Source: Alkalicoccus halolimnae
Lineage (GTDB): Bacteria; Bacillota; Bacilli; Bacillales; Salisediminibacteriaceae
NCBI RefSeq assembly: GCF_008014775.2
Contig: NZ_CP144914.1
Span: 3,224,001 to 3,288,000, forward strand
Reading direction: 5' to 3'
DNA length: 64,000 nt
A program made the translations under genes and the position numbers. Shown one piece after another: positions 51,716-60,766 of this stretch. Every line of letters starts with the position of its first letter. The first letter of the stretch is position 1. Below the pieces are notes generated by a model. It searched no databases. It saw only the letters and a list, made by a program, of their open reading frames with translations, and was not told the DNA's origin.

Positions 51716-52036
51716 TTATGGAATATACATGAGAAAAGCGTATTTTCTTTCACTTTCAAAAAAAGCATGAAGCTCTTCTGCGAAAACTGCAAAAATGTCG
51801 AACAGCAGCTCTTCCTCAGGCTCACAATTTTCTTTTCCACGGGCGTAGAGGGATAAAATGTCTACTTCATTCACAAAGGCTTCTAAAAATATACTTGCCG
51901 TCGGATCAAAAGTAGCTTTGATAAGAAATTTTTCTTCTGCATTGCCACAGACATTCTGCATATTTCCGGTTGCATAAAGAGTTTCCTTTACTCGTTGAAT
52001 GCTTTCAATACGTGATTTATCGATTTTTTCCTCCAT
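51716..52036 (-). CDS. Conserved-looking hypothetical protein
   Basis: The protein has 106 residues. ATG 52034-52036 is preceded by GGAGGGGTGAAGGT. It is soluble and acidic: MEEKIDKSRIESIQRVKETL, NVCGNAEEKFLIKATFDPTA, SIFLEAFVNEVDILSLYARG, then LLFDIFAVFAEELHAFFESE and RKYAFLMYIP. I do not recognise a family. The strong ribosome site and amphipathic helices support a real gene. It is monocistronic, flanked by AT-rich DNA; 52037-52396 holds nothing else I can support. Confidence 0.55.
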   Translation of the reverse strand: MEEKIDKSRIESIQRVKETLYATGNMQNVCGNAEEKFLIKATFDPTASIFLEAFVNEVDILSLYARGKENCEPEEELLFDIFAVFAEELHAFFESERKYAFLMYIP

Positions 52037-52396
52037 ACCTTCACCCCTCCGTTTTTTCATCTTATGAACTAGACAACAATAAGGAATACTAGCTATATTA
52101 TATCGTTTAACCATGATAAAAGATACATCTTAATAGGTATTTAGTTAATTAAATAGCAATCTCCCATTTGAAGGGTTTACAGGAGAGGAAAATTTTTTAT
52201 GTATAATGATTCATCTTTCCTTATATTTCACTTCTATACAATTCCTCTTTTGGCTTCCCCGGTTGAACAATTCAAATGGCACCTTCCTTCATTATCCGCA
52301 GTTGCTTGCTCCAAGCAAAGCCCTGCTCCCACCATCAGCACTCATGATAAAGATACCTTTTCTGCCTTATTGTGCGAATAACACTTTAGAACCTGC

Positions 52397-54625
52397 TTAA
52401 AAAAGTTTCATCTGCTTTTGATCTTTTTTCGCTTCTTCTTCCAGTAAATAGCCCAGCCTTTTATAACCGCTGAGTCTTTTTTGATACATTTTTTGCAGTT
52501 TCTCTATTTTTTCGTCAACGTAATCATACACTTCCACTGATTCTTTACCATCGTAAGCTCTATGCAGCCGGCCGACATACTGCTCAATACTGCCCTTCCA
52601 CGAAATCGGCATCGTCAAAAACAATGTATCAAGTCTTGGATCGTCAAATCCCTCGCCGATATATTTTCCCGTAGCTACGATCAAACGTTCTTCGTCCGGT
52701 GGAATTTCTGCTAATTTTTTCATCTGTCCGGTTAGTTCCTTCTTACTTAAACGTCCGCTTAATACAATAATATTTTTTACAAAAGGCTCCAGTCTATCGA
52801 CCAGGAGATCTAAATGAGCAACTCTTTCAGTTAATACAAGCGGGCTCCTTTTCCGGTCTATCGCTTCTAAAATATCGTTAAATATTTTCTCGTTCCGCTC
52901 TTCGTCGAGCATCATACATTTATACATGTCCTGCAGATTTACAGCACTTCTCTCACCAGCTGCAAACGATGTTCTCTTCGGTTTTAAAATATGGTGGAAA
53001 GAACGTACGGCTGCCTGATTTTTAGCATCCGTCTTATATACAACCGGACCACACTGCATGAACATGAGCGGATGAAGACCGTCTTTTCTTTTCGGAGTTG
53101 CTGTCAGACCATGGACATAAGCTGCCGTTGTTTTTTTAAGTATTTCTTCAAAGGTATAGGCGGAGATATGGTGGCATTCATCCACGATAACCTGTCCGTA
53201 CTGGAGAAGCTCCGGCTTGTTCCTGACGCTTTGTATAGTAGCAATGTCCACAAGTCCTGTCGCCTTATTTCTGCCGCCGCCAATTTGACCGATCTGCTTT
53301 GAATCGAGGTTTAAAAATGCCGTCAATTTCGCTTTCCACTGATCAATCAGCTGCGTACGGTGGACAAGAATAAGCGTACTTACTCTGCGTCTGGTGATAA
53401 GAGCAGCCGCTACCACCGTTTTTCCGAATCCAGTTCCAGCTGAAAGAACACCGCAGTTTTTCGTTTCTAAAGCTTCCAGAGCTGACTGCTGCTCTGGAAA
53501 CAAGTCAGCCAGGAAAGCTACGTCCAGCGGCTTTCCGTAAGAACGTTTATCTTTCAGCTCCACTTGTCCGAACGCCTCCAGAATTTCTTCCTGCTTTCCT
53601 CTCGGAAAAATATATGCCCCATCTACTTTTTCATACCCTTTAATAACGCTTGGCATCCGGTCCGTCGAAAGTCGGTTCGCTTTCGCTTTGTAGTATTCGG
53701 GGTTATGAAATGAACACATATCAACGAACGTATCCTTTAACTCGTTTGTTACTATCGATTCGGGGATGATGATACCATTCTTTACTAATACGTTTTTCCC
53801 CACTTCCGTTGAAGGTTTCTCACCCGCTCTGTTCTGATAAAGAACCTGTTCTACTTTTTTTAGAGAATATTTCTCCATGCGTTCTAAATATCCCCACTGA
53901 TCTTCTATTATCTGACCCTTTTCATTAATAAAGACAGTTGTTCCCTGTTTCCTTTTTTCACCTTGAAGAGGAAGGGCAATAAGGTTCCCAACACCTTTAT
54001 CTTTCACTTCATCCTGAGTAGGAAAAAATCGGTCAAAAGAAATTAGCTTTTTTTGATTTAGGATAGAGCAGGCCTCCTTCAAAAGCACTGCCCCCAGATT
54101 TCTTGCAAGCCTGGCGGGCACTTCTTCGGAGAAGAAAATCCAGGCATGCAGGCCTTCTCCCGAACGAGAGCTTTCAAGAGCACACGGTATGCCTTTTCTA
54201 CAGCATGCCTCGTAAAAAGCGTAAGCCTCTTTCTTCGCATTCTGTTTATCAAAATCCGCCGCCAGAAAATAACAGCCATGAGAAAGTGTCAGCGGATAAA
54301 TTCCTAAAGTTTCCACACCTGATAAATGCTGAAAAATCATTTCGTCTGTAACAACAGCATTCTGACGTGATTTATGATCTTTTACAGGAGCATAGCCTGT
54401 TTTACCGTCCTTAGTTTCAAACCTTCGGGCAAATACGTCCTCTCTTCCGCGGAACAGCTGCCTGAATATACGTATGCGATTCGCAATCAATTGTTTTTTA
54501 CGATCCTTATGACTGGAATCATCTAAAAGACCATTCTCTTCCAACAGCCTGCGATATTTTTTATTTACTTTCTTTAATTCTTCGTTCTCCCGCTCGAGCT
54601 CCCGCAACCTGTACTCCATAGACAT
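52397..54625 (-). CDS. Primase-helicase of the TOTE conflict system type
   Basis: The protein has 742 residues. I start it at ATG 54623-54625 after GGAGGGGTGGCGG. An N-terminal coiled coil (LRELERENEELKKVNKKYRR) leads into an archaeo-eukaryotic primase-like domain at about 60-290: FRGREDVFARRF, CYFLAADFDKQNAKKEAYAF (metal aspartates), ESSRSGEGLHAWIFFSEEVP and FDRFFPTQDEVKDKGVGNLI. An SF2 helicase follows: LSAGTGFGKTVVAAALITRR (Walker A), VDECHH (Walker B), HGLTATPKRKDG, ATGKYIGEGFDDPRLDTLFL and SIEQYVGRLHR. Such fusions define TOTE systems, predicted anti-mobile-element or repair devices that often add a nuclease. No nuclease domain or partner is visible here. Confidence 0.78.
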   Translation of the reverse strand: MSMEYRLRELERENEELKKVNKKYRRLLEENGLLDDSSHKDRKKQLIANRIRIFRQLFRGREDVFARRFETKDGKTGYAPVKDHKSRQNAVVTDEMIFQHLSGVETLGIYPLTLSHGCYFLAADFDKQNAKKEAYAFYEACCRKGIPCALESSRSGEGLHAWIFFSEEVPARLARNLGAVLLKEACSILNQKKLISFDRFFPTQDEVKDKGVGNLIALPLQGEKRKQGTTVFINEKGQIIEDQWGYLERMEKYSLKKVEQVLYQNRAGEKPSTEVGKNVLVKNGIIIPESIVTNELKDTFVDMCSFHNPEYYKAKANRLSTDRMPSVIKGYEKVDGAYIFPRGKQEEILEAFGQVELKDKRSYGKPLDVAFLADLFPEQQSALEALETKNCGVLSAGTGFGKTVVAAALITRRRVSTLILVHRTQLIDQWKAKLTAFLNLDSKQIGQIGGGRNKATGLVDIATIQSVRNKPELLQYGQVIVDECHHISAYTFEEILKKTTAAYVHGLTATPKRKDGLHPLMFMQCGPVVYKTDAKNQAAVRSFHHILKPKRTSFAAGERSAVNLQDMYKCMMLDEERNEKIFNDILEAIDRKRSPLVLTERVAHLDLLVDRLEPFVKNIIVLSGRLSKKELTGQMKKLAEIPPDEERLIVATGKYIGEGFDDPRLDTLFLTMPISWKGSIEQYVGRLHRAYDGKESVEVYDYVDEKIEKLQKMYQKRLSGYKRLGYLLEEEAKKDQKQMKLF

Positions 54626-54918
54626 CCGCCACCCCTCCCTGATTTCTGTTAGAACCATCTTACAATATTTCTGCGTTTCAAGTTGTTATCATTTCTTAAT
54701 TCTAAAGGAATCTTTCGTCAAATAATGCTGGAATTTTTCCGCAAAACAGCTCTCCAAATAAATAAATGTTTCTTGATTTTTTAAAAGATCAAAAACTTTT
54801 TTTTACACTGACCATTTGTGAAGGAAGCAACTGGAGGTAAGTCATTCGACAATATTTAAAGCGTTTGCTATGATTAACATAACGAATAGTGGGAATAAAG
54901 AAAATAGGAGGTGCGGTT

Positions 54919-55122
54919 ATGCATATCACTGATAAGAAGAATTTCTTTTTGAATTCCTCTGGAAGAATAAAGGCTCGCTTAGTTTCTAAAAATTTTCGTA
55001 AAGACACAGAATTCAATGAATCATCCGCAACCTCAATAACAGATACTTCCCTCCTGGATGCTTTCTATGAAGAGGGAGTTTCACGTCATAAAGAAGCGTT
55101 GGAGCTGTTGAAAAAAACATGA
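54919..55122 (+). CDS. Putative antitoxin of a Fic/Doc pair
   Basis: The protein has 67 residues. ATG 54919 follows AGGAGGTGCGGTT; an upstream in-frame start at 54889 lacks a site. The sequence, MHITDKKNFFLNSSGRIKAR through SLLDAFYEEGVSRHKEALEL, has no obvious Phd or AbrB pattern but ends in an amphipathic helix, as antitoxins often do. It overlaps the Doc gene by ATGA, the standard arrangement in which the antitoxin is made first. Identity is inferred from position. Confidence 0.6.
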   Translation: MHITDKKNFFLNSSGRIKARLVSKNFRKDTEFNESSATSITDTSLLDAFYEEGVSRHKEALELLKKT

Positions 55123-55538
55123 TATTCGATAAAAATGCAGGAAGTTATATATATTTAGAAGAGCATGAAGTAATTGAAATCAATCGTCGTCAGATGGCAG
55201 AAGAAGGTAAAAAAAGCATCTTAAAAGAACCGGGGGAGCTTTCCATTATATTGGAATCTCCCTATTTAATTTCTTTTGGAGTGGAGTTATATCCTACACT
55301 ATGGGAAAAAGCAGCCTGCTATTTATATAAACTTACGGTTGCCCACGTATTTGAAAATGCGAACAAGAGAACCGCTTTTTTAGCTGCATACATATTCATG
55401 AGAGCGAATGGCTATATTATTACTGCAGAGAGAGATGTACTATATGATTTCATGCTTGCGCTGGCAGACAGCATCAACCCTGCAGGATATGAAGAAGCTG
55501 TTGCTTTCATTCGTCGGGAATCCGTCCCAGTTAACTAA
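55119..55538 (+). CDS. Doc-type Fic domain toxin
   Basis: The protein has 139 residues with the Fic core HVFENANKR starting at His76, followed by TAFLAAYIFMRANGYIITAE. The DNA-bound region YLEEHEVIEINRRQMAEEG and the ISFGVELYPTLWEKAACYLY stretch match the death-on-curing (Doc) family. Doc of phage P1 phosphorylates and inactivates EF-Tu; the motif here (glutamate and alanine variants) is compatible with Doc-like kinase activity. It is transcribed with the small gene upstream. Stop at 55538 is followed by AT-rich DNA without a clear plus-strand terminator. Confidence 0.88.
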   Translation: MIFDKNAGSYIYLEEHEVIEINRRQMAEEGKKSILKEPGELSIILESPYLISFGVELYPTLWEKAACYLYKLTVAHVFENANKRTAFLAAYIFMRANGYIITAERDVLYDFMLALADSINPAGYEEAVAFIRRESVPVN

Positions 55539-55703
55539 AATATTTAATATATCTCATTCGAATTTCTTCCACAAAGTAACTCTCCGCTGTATTCACGAAG
55601 GGTTTTTATAAATACAGCACACATGGTCGCAGAAGAATAATGACAGGTACTTAAGAAAGACACTTTATCCGGTGGTTGTTTTCCCTCTATTCCTCCTATA
55701 AAG

Positions 55704-55737
55704 TAAAACAAGCTGCACCAGATACTCTGGCGCAGCT
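55704..55737 (-). terminator. Terminator of the hexuronate operon
   Basis: The minus strand has AGCTGCGCCAGA, loop GTA, TCTGGTGCAGCT, then TGTTTTAC: twelve pairs with one wobble, about 80 bases after the kdgK stop. Confidence 0.85.
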
Positions 55738-55814
55738 CGTTACTCGTTCAAAAAGAATATTTCGTGCGAAAGTTGAATCATTACCATTAGTTTATACACT
55801 TCTTTCTACACTTA

Positions 55815-56810
55815 CTAGCGCAGTAAATCCTGCGGAACAGGGTTAGAGAGAGTTTGAATCATGTTTTCAGAAATATTGATTTGGTCCCCCTTGAAAAAGT
55901 GCTGATACACACCGACTGCCATCCCACGGTTCAAGGTTTCTTCCGGGGCCAAACCGTTATGAAGACCATAGAGAATTCCTGATGCAAAACCGTCTCCGCC
56001 ACCGATACGGTCCTTCACCTGGAAATCAATTTTTGATGATTCCATCAACTGACTCTCATAAAACAAATATCCGGTTAAAGAATGGTGATTTTGATCGTGT
56101 ATGATTCGATTTGTTGATGCTGCACCTTTAATGTTAAATTCACGTTTCGCTTTTTCATAATAATAGGCGAGAACTTCCTTATGTTCCAGGTCCGGTGCAT
56201 CCCATTGAAGAAGAAGGCGGAAATCCTTTTCTCCTGCAAATAGAAAGTCTATATACGGAAGCAGCTCTTTTAATGCAGCACCTGCCTCAGAAGGAGACCA
56301 GAGTTTAGATCGATAGTTCATGTCAAATGAAACAAAGACGCCCTCATCTTTCGCTTGTCTAATGAGCCATTTAACATATTCTCTTACCTCTGTATTAATT
56401 GCCAGAGTGATACCCGTTACGTGGAGTGCAGACACGCCCTCAAATAATTCTTTAGGTTTCACTTTATTCTCAGGCAGGCGGTAAAAGGAGGAGTCTTTTC
56501 GATCATATATAACGACCGGCGGTTTCAATGAAAAGCCTTCTTCATGAAAATACAACCCTAATCGATCTCCATCTTTAAATATCCATTTCTCTTCTACTCC
56601 GGCACTTCTTATGTCCCGGAGAGCTCTTGCTCCGATATCATTATCCGGCACTACGGAATAAATGCCTGTTTTTACACCCATTTGAGAAAGTCCTTTGGCT
56701 ACATTAACTTCAGCGCCGCCAATATGGATGTTCAGCTTATCCGATTCTGCAAGTGCACTGCCTTCGTCCGCTGATAACCTCATCAATACTTCTCCAATAG
56801 TCAGTATCAT
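55815..56810 (-). CDS. kdgK: 2-keto-3-deoxygluconate kinase (PfkB family)
   Basis: The protein has 331 residues and phosphorylates KDG to KDPG. N terminus ILTIGEVLMRLSADEGSALA, substrate region HIGGAEVNVAKGLSQMG, and the PfkB signature KDRIGGGDGFASGILYGLHN (anion hole GGGD with the catalytic aspartate) are clear. It overlaps kdgA by ATGA and is the last gene of the operon. It links hexuronate breakdown to the lower Entner-Doudoroff step carried out by the preceding gene. Confidence 0.94.
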   Translation of the reverse strand: MILTIGEVLMRLSADEGSALAESDKLNIHIGGAEVNVAKGLSQMGVKTGIYSVVPDNDIGARALRDIRSAGVEEKWIFKDGDRLGLYFHEEGFSLKPPVVIYDRKDSSFYRLPENKVKPKELFEGVSALHVTGITLAINTEVREYVKWLIRQAKDEGVFVSFDMNYRSKLWSPSEAGAALKELLPYIDFLFAGEKDFRLLLQWDAPDLEHKEVLAYYYEKAKREFNIKGAASTNRIIHDQNHHSLTGYLFYESQLMESSKIDFQVKDRIGGGDGFASGILYGLHNGLAPEETLNRGMAVGVYQHFFKGDQINISENMIQTLSNPVPQDLLR

Positions 56811-57442
56811 TTATAAGCACCTCCTATTGTACGTAAAAAGTTTTCCGTCTGCTTCGTTACTTCTTTGGCACCATGGTCACGAAATACATTTGTGATTTCG
56901 CCGCCCACTCCTACGCATACCGCTCCGCGTTCTATCCATTTTGCTGCATTATCGATAGATACTCCACCGGTAGGCATAATCGAAACTTGAGGCAGAGGAC
57001 CCTTAACCGCTTTAATGAAATCAGGTGTAAAATGCTGTCCCGGGAAAAGTTTAATTAACGAACAGCCATGTTCCAGTGCCACTGTCATTTCAGACAAGCT
57101 CATACAGCCAGGAATGTAAGGGGTCTGGTATCGAAAAGCAGTCTTTGCACTTTCAGCATCAAATGATGGAGCCACAATGTATTCAGCTCCGTGAAGCTGG
57201 CTGTGTCGAACCGTTTCGCTGTCCAAAACGCTCCCGGCGCCTACGACCGCATCCGGAAATAAGTTTTTCAGCTCTGTGATCGCTTCTCCTGCTCCCGGAG
57301 AAGTGTACGTTACTTCCAAGGAACGCCCCCCTCCCTCGTAAACTGCACTGCCGAGTTGAATCAACTCTTCTTTAGAGGAAGCACGCAGTACGACAGTCAG
57401 CTGGGAACGAAGCATTTTCTGAAGAGTTTCCCATTGTTTCAT
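56807..57442 (-). CDS. kdgA: KDPG (2-dehydro-3-deoxy-6-phosphogluconate) aldolase
   Basis: The protein has 211 residues. ATG 57440-57442 follows GGAGGGAAACG; the upstream extension is not coding. Class I aldolase motifs are VVLRASSKEELIQLGSAVYE, GGRSLEVTYTSPGA (catalytic Glu), VGAGSVLDSETV, GCMSLSEMTVALEHGCS, IKLFPGQHFTP (Schiff-base Lys) and IMPTGGVSIDNA. It splits KDPG to pyruvate and glyceraldehyde 3-phosphate. It is coupled to kdgK and follows the oxidoreductase by 13 bases. Confidence 0.95.
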   Translation of the reverse strand: MKQWETLQKMLRSQLTVVLRASSKEELIQLGSAVYEGGGRSLEVTYTSPGAGEAITELKNLFPDAVVGAGSVLDSETVRHSQLHGAEYIVAPSFDAESAKTAFRYQTPYIPGCMSLSEMTVALEHGCSLIKLFPGQHFTPDFIKAVKGPLPQVSIMPTGGVSIDNAAKWIERGAVCVGVGGEITNVFRDHGAKEVTKQTENFLRTIGGAYK

Positions 57443-57455
57443 TTTCGTTTCCCTC

Positions 57456-58304
57456 CTATACTCCTGAATATGCTGAAAAACCACCATCGACAGGTATAAT
57501 GACTCCATTTACAAAACCGGAAGCTTTTTTGGAACAAAGCCACAGCAAGGTTCCTGTTAAATCTTCAGGCTCTCCAAAGCGTGCTTCCGGAGTTTGATTA
57601 ATAATTTTATTTGCACGTTCGGTATACGTTCCATCTTCATTTAATAATAGACTTCGATTCTGATCTGTCAGGAAAAAACCTGGAGAAATCGCGTTAGCCC
57701 TCACACCCACCGGGGCAAAATGAACAGCCAGCCACTGTGTCAGATTACTGACTGCTGCCTTGGCCCCGCTGTATGCAGGAATTTTAGTGAGCGGTCTGTC
57801 AGCGTTCATCGATGAAATATTGATAATCGACCCTTTATTTTTGATAAGATCCTGCCCAAATACCTGTGTCGGGAGAAGAGTCCCAGTAAAATTCAGCTGG
57901 AATAATTCATTCACAGCATTTTCTTCCAGGTCGAAAAAACTCTGAACATCCTTTTTTTCCAAATCTCCGTCTTCGAACCTCTCTTTTGAAGTAGAGGCCT
58001 TCGGATGATTTCCGCCGGCACCATTGATTAAAATAGTGCAGGCTCCCAGGTTCTCTGCAATTGTCTCTCTTACAGCTTCGAGCTGATTTTTATTTAATAC
58101 ATCTGCACCGAAGCCCAGACACCGTTTCTGTTGAGGATCAATTTCGGCTGCTTTGGCCTCTGCCTTCTCCGCTTTTCTTCCTATAATAGCTACTTGGGCA
58201 CCAGCTTGAAAGAGCGCTTCAGCCATAGAAGTTCCAAGAACTCCGCTTCCCCCGGTGATGACGACTGTTTCGCCCTCTAAAGACATTGTTAGCTGCTCTG
58301 GCAT
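57456..58304 (-). CDS. SDR family D-mannonate oxidoreductase (fructuronate reductase, YjmF type)
   Basis: The protein has 282 residues. TGGSGVLGTSMAEALFQAG binds the nucleotide; INGAGGNHPKAST, NISSMNADRPL (catalytic Ser) and YSGAKAAVSNLTQWLAVHFA (YxxxK) follow, and the C-terminal VNGVIIPVDGGFSAYSGV is typical. This is the short-chain enzyme found in Bacillus uxu operons (YjmF), unrelated to the long-chain E. coli UxuB. It converts fructuronate to mannonate, the substrate of the mannonate dehydratase encoded immediately upstream. Confidence 0.92.
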   Translation of the reverse strand: MPEQLTMSLEGETVVITGGSGVLGTSMAEALFQAGAQVAIIGRKAEKAEAKAAEIDPQQKRCLGFGADVLNKNQLEAVRETIAENLGACTILINGAGGNHPKASTSKERFEDGDLEKKDVQSFFDLEENAVNELFQLNFTGTLLPTQVFGQDLIKNKGSIINISSMNADRPLTKIPAYSGAKAAVSNLTQWLAVHFAPVGVRANAISPGFFLTDQNRSLLLNEDGTYTERANKIINQTPEARFGEPEDLTGTLLWLCSKKASGFVNGVIIPVDGGFSAYSGV

Positions 58305-58305
58305 T

Positions 58306-59343
58306 TTATCTGCTCCCTTCCAACGTATGAATTATTCCATTAAGGTATTGAGCTCCCAGAGCCCGGTCGTAGAGACCATAACCAGGTCTGCCCTTTTCTC
58401 CCCAGATCATTCTTCCATGATCCGGTCGTACAGGCCCCGAAAAACCAGCTTCATGAAGCTTCCGAACAAGCTGAATCATATTTAATGATCCATGATTTTT
58501 AGAATGCGCTGTTTCCTGAAAAGAGCGGCCTTTTCCATACTTTATGTTCCGAAGGTGAACAAAATGTATGCGTCCAGCTGCCGTCTGAATAATAGTCTCT
58601 AAATCATTTTTTTCATCTGCCCCGTAGGAGCCGCTGCAAAAAGTGATGCCATTAGAAGGACTGTCTACTTCTGTTAGAATACGCTGAACAGCCTGCTTGC
58701 CTGTGACGACCCGGGGAAGGCCGAATATACTCCAGGGCGGATCATCAGGATGAATTGCCAGTTTAATATCTTCTTCTTCTGCTGTCGGCATGATTTCTTT
58801 CAAGAAGTAGATAAGATTCTCCATCAGCTGTTCCTCTGTAAGCTGACGGAAATCTTCCATTAATTTTTTTAAGTCTTCCGTTTGATAAGACAGATCCCAA
58901 CCGGGAAGCGTCAATTCTCCAGATAAAGGGTCAATTGTTTCCAGCGTGTTTTCATCATACGCCAGAGAATTCGAACCATCCGGGAGAGAAGCATTTAACT
59001 CTGTGCGGGTCCAGTCAAATACCGGCATGAAATTGTAGCAGATAGTTTTAATTCCATTCGCACTTAAATGCTTCATTGTCTGTTTGTAGTTCTCGATCCA
59101 TTTGTCCCTTGAGTCTTTTCCAAGCTTAATATCCTCATGGACGGGAACACTCTCCACGACGTTCCAGGTAAAACCTTCTTTTTCAATAGTGTTTTTTAAG
59201 TTATCAATTACTTCTTTTGACCAGACCTCTCCTGCTTCATAATCGTAGACGGCTGTGACAATCCCTTCTACATCAGGTATTTGTCGTATCTGGGACAATG
59301 TTACCGGATCACTTTTTCCGTACCATCGAAAACTCATTTCCAT
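58306..59343 (-). CDS. uxuA: Mannonate dehydratase
   Basis: The protein has 345 residues. ATG 59341-59343 after GGGGGGAAGTG is chosen; upstream codons overlap uxaC. Family motifs are MSFRWYGKSDPVTLSQIRQI, VWSKEVIDNLK, YNFMPVFDWTRTEL, IKLAIHPDDPPWSIFGLPRV, ITFCSGSYGADEKNDL, IHFVHLRNI and PVRPDHGRMIWGE. The conserved His and Cys bind iron or manganese in this family. It dehydrates mannonate to 2-keto-3-deoxygluconate. It overlaps the end of uxaC by 35 bases. Confidence 0.95.
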   Translation of the reverse strand: MEMSFRWYGKSDPVTLSQIRQIPDVEGIVTAVYDYEAGEVWSKEVIDNLKNTIEKEGFTWNVVESVPVHEDIKLGKDSRDKWIENYKQTMKHLSANGIKTICYNFMPVFDWTRTELNASLPDGSNSLAYDENTLETIDPLSGELTLPGWDLSYQTEDLKKLMEDFRQLTEEQLMENLIYFLKEIMPTAEEEDIKLAIHPDDPPWSIFGLPRVVTGKQAVQRILTEVDSPSNGITFCSGSYGADEKNDLETIIQTAAGRIHFVHLRNIKYGKGRSFQETAHSKNHGSLNMIQLVRKLHEAGFSGPVRPDHGRMIWGEKGRPGYGLYDRALGAQYLNGIIHTLEGSR

Positions 59344-60766
59344 TTTTTTCACTTCCCCCCATTTTGTTTTTAATTTGAAAATAGTCCGCAGCATTCTCAT
59401 AGCTGATTTTTTTCACGTAATCTTTAAGCAGCGTTTCGTCAGCGGGAGCTTTTCCTTCAAGCACCCATTTTCCAAATTCATTACACAAAATTCTTCGGAA
59501 AAAGTCATGCCGCGACATGGAAAGAATACTTCTGGAATCCGTCAGCATGCCAACAAAAGAATAAATCGAGCCTATTGATGAGAGGGTTCGCAAATGCTGC
59601 TGGATGCCATCAATATGATCGTTGAACCACCAGGCGCTCCCGACTTGAACTTTTCCTGCTGTTTCACTTGACTGGAAGCTTCCCGCTGCCGCTGCCAGTA
59701 CAGGGTAATCGTTTGGATTTAACGAATACAGAATTGTTTTGGGAAGATTTCCTTCCGTGTTCAATTCATTCAGGAATTCATGGAGGGCAGTGGAAGACAC
59801 CCCGTTCCGCATGGAGTCTCCGCCTGAGTCAGCTCCAATTTTCTGATGGATTACTGAATTGGTATTTCTTAACGGCCCAATATGGAACTGCATGACCCAC
59901 CCTGCCTGTTTATATTCACCTGCCAGATAAGAAAGGATGAAATATCTGAAGCCATCCTGTTCTTCTAAAGTTAATGGTTCTCCTTCTTTTACTTTGTTAA
60001 AGAACAGTGAAGCTTTCTTTTCCGATATTTTTTTAGAAGGAATCTGAGCTAAACCATGGTCAGAAGCACGGCAGCCATGTTTTTTGAAATAGGCAATTCT
60101 ATCTTTTAAAGCAGCAAGGAAGTCTTCCAATCTCTCTACCGTTTTTCCGGAAGCAGCTTCAAGCCTCTTTATCCATTCGTTAAATTCTGCAGGAGATTCT
60201 GTTTTCATCGCTATATCAGGTCTGAAAGAAGGTGCTGCAGTCAAAGCAGCTTCATCTTCTAACAACCGGTGATAATTTAAAGAGTCGGCAGGGTCATCAG
60301 TAGTTCCTAAAAAAACAACTTTTTCTTTCTCTAAGATTTTTTTGGTGGATAAGGAGCCGTCTTGAAGTTTTTGCTTACCCATCAAATAAATATCTTCTTT
60401 AGTTTGTCTATTTAACAAACGATCTTCACCAAAATAGCGGTACAATTCTAAATGAGTCCAGTGGTAAACCGGATTTCCAATCAGCTTAGACACCGTATCC
60501 GCCCAGGTTGAAAATTTTTCCCAATCGGAAGTATTTCCAGTAATATTCTTCTCCTCTACCCCACTGGCACGCATCGCACGCCATTTGTAATGATCCCCTT
60601 CCAGCCATATCTCCGTGAGGTTTTGATAGTGACGGTCTTTATAAATATCCTCCGGAGATAGATGGTTATGATAATCAATGATAGGCAGATGTTTCGCTGT
60701 TTCATGATAAAGCCGCTTCCCAATTTCATTCTGGAGCAGCCAATCTTCGTGTATATAAGTCAACAC
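59309..60766 (-). CDS. uxaC: Glucuronate (uronate) isomerase
   Basis: The protein has 485 residues. The start is GTG 60764-60766 after GGAGGAGG. Motifs are PIIDYHNHLSPEDIYKDRHY (metal HxH), EIWLEGDHYKWRAMRASGVE, FLGTTDDPADSL, MQFHIGPLRNTN, LNPNDYPVLAAAAGSF, GSAWWFNDHIDGI and VGMLTDSRSILSMSRHDFFR. It converts glucuronate to fructuronate and galacturonate to tagaturonate; with UxuA and the mannonate reductase in the operon, glucuronate is the likely main substrate. The last ~15 residues are read across the start of uxuA. Confidence 0.96.
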   Translation of the reverse strand: MLTYIHEDWLLQNEIGKRLYHETAKHLPIIDYHNHLSPEDIYKDRHYQNLTEIWLEGDHYKWRAMRASGVEEKNITGNTSDWEKFSTWADTVSKLIGNPVYHWTHLELYRYFGEDRLLNRQTKEDIYLMGKQKLQDGSLSTKKILEKEKVVFLGTTDDPADSLNYHRLLEDEAALTAAPSFRPDIAMKTESPAEFNEWIKRLEAASGKTVERLEDFLAALKDRIAYFKKHGCRASDHGLAQIPSKKISEKKASLFFNKVKEGEPLTLEEQDGFRYFILSYLAGEYKQAGWVMQFHIGPLRNTNSVIHQKIGADSGGDSMRNGVSSTALHEFLNELNTEGNLPKTILYSLNPNDYPVLAAAAGSFQSSETAGKVQVGSAWWFNDHIDGIQQHLRTLSSIGSIYSFVGMLTDSRSILSMSRHDFFRRILCNEFGKWVLEGKAPADETLLKDYVKKISYENAADYFQIKNKMGGSEKNGNEFSMVRKK

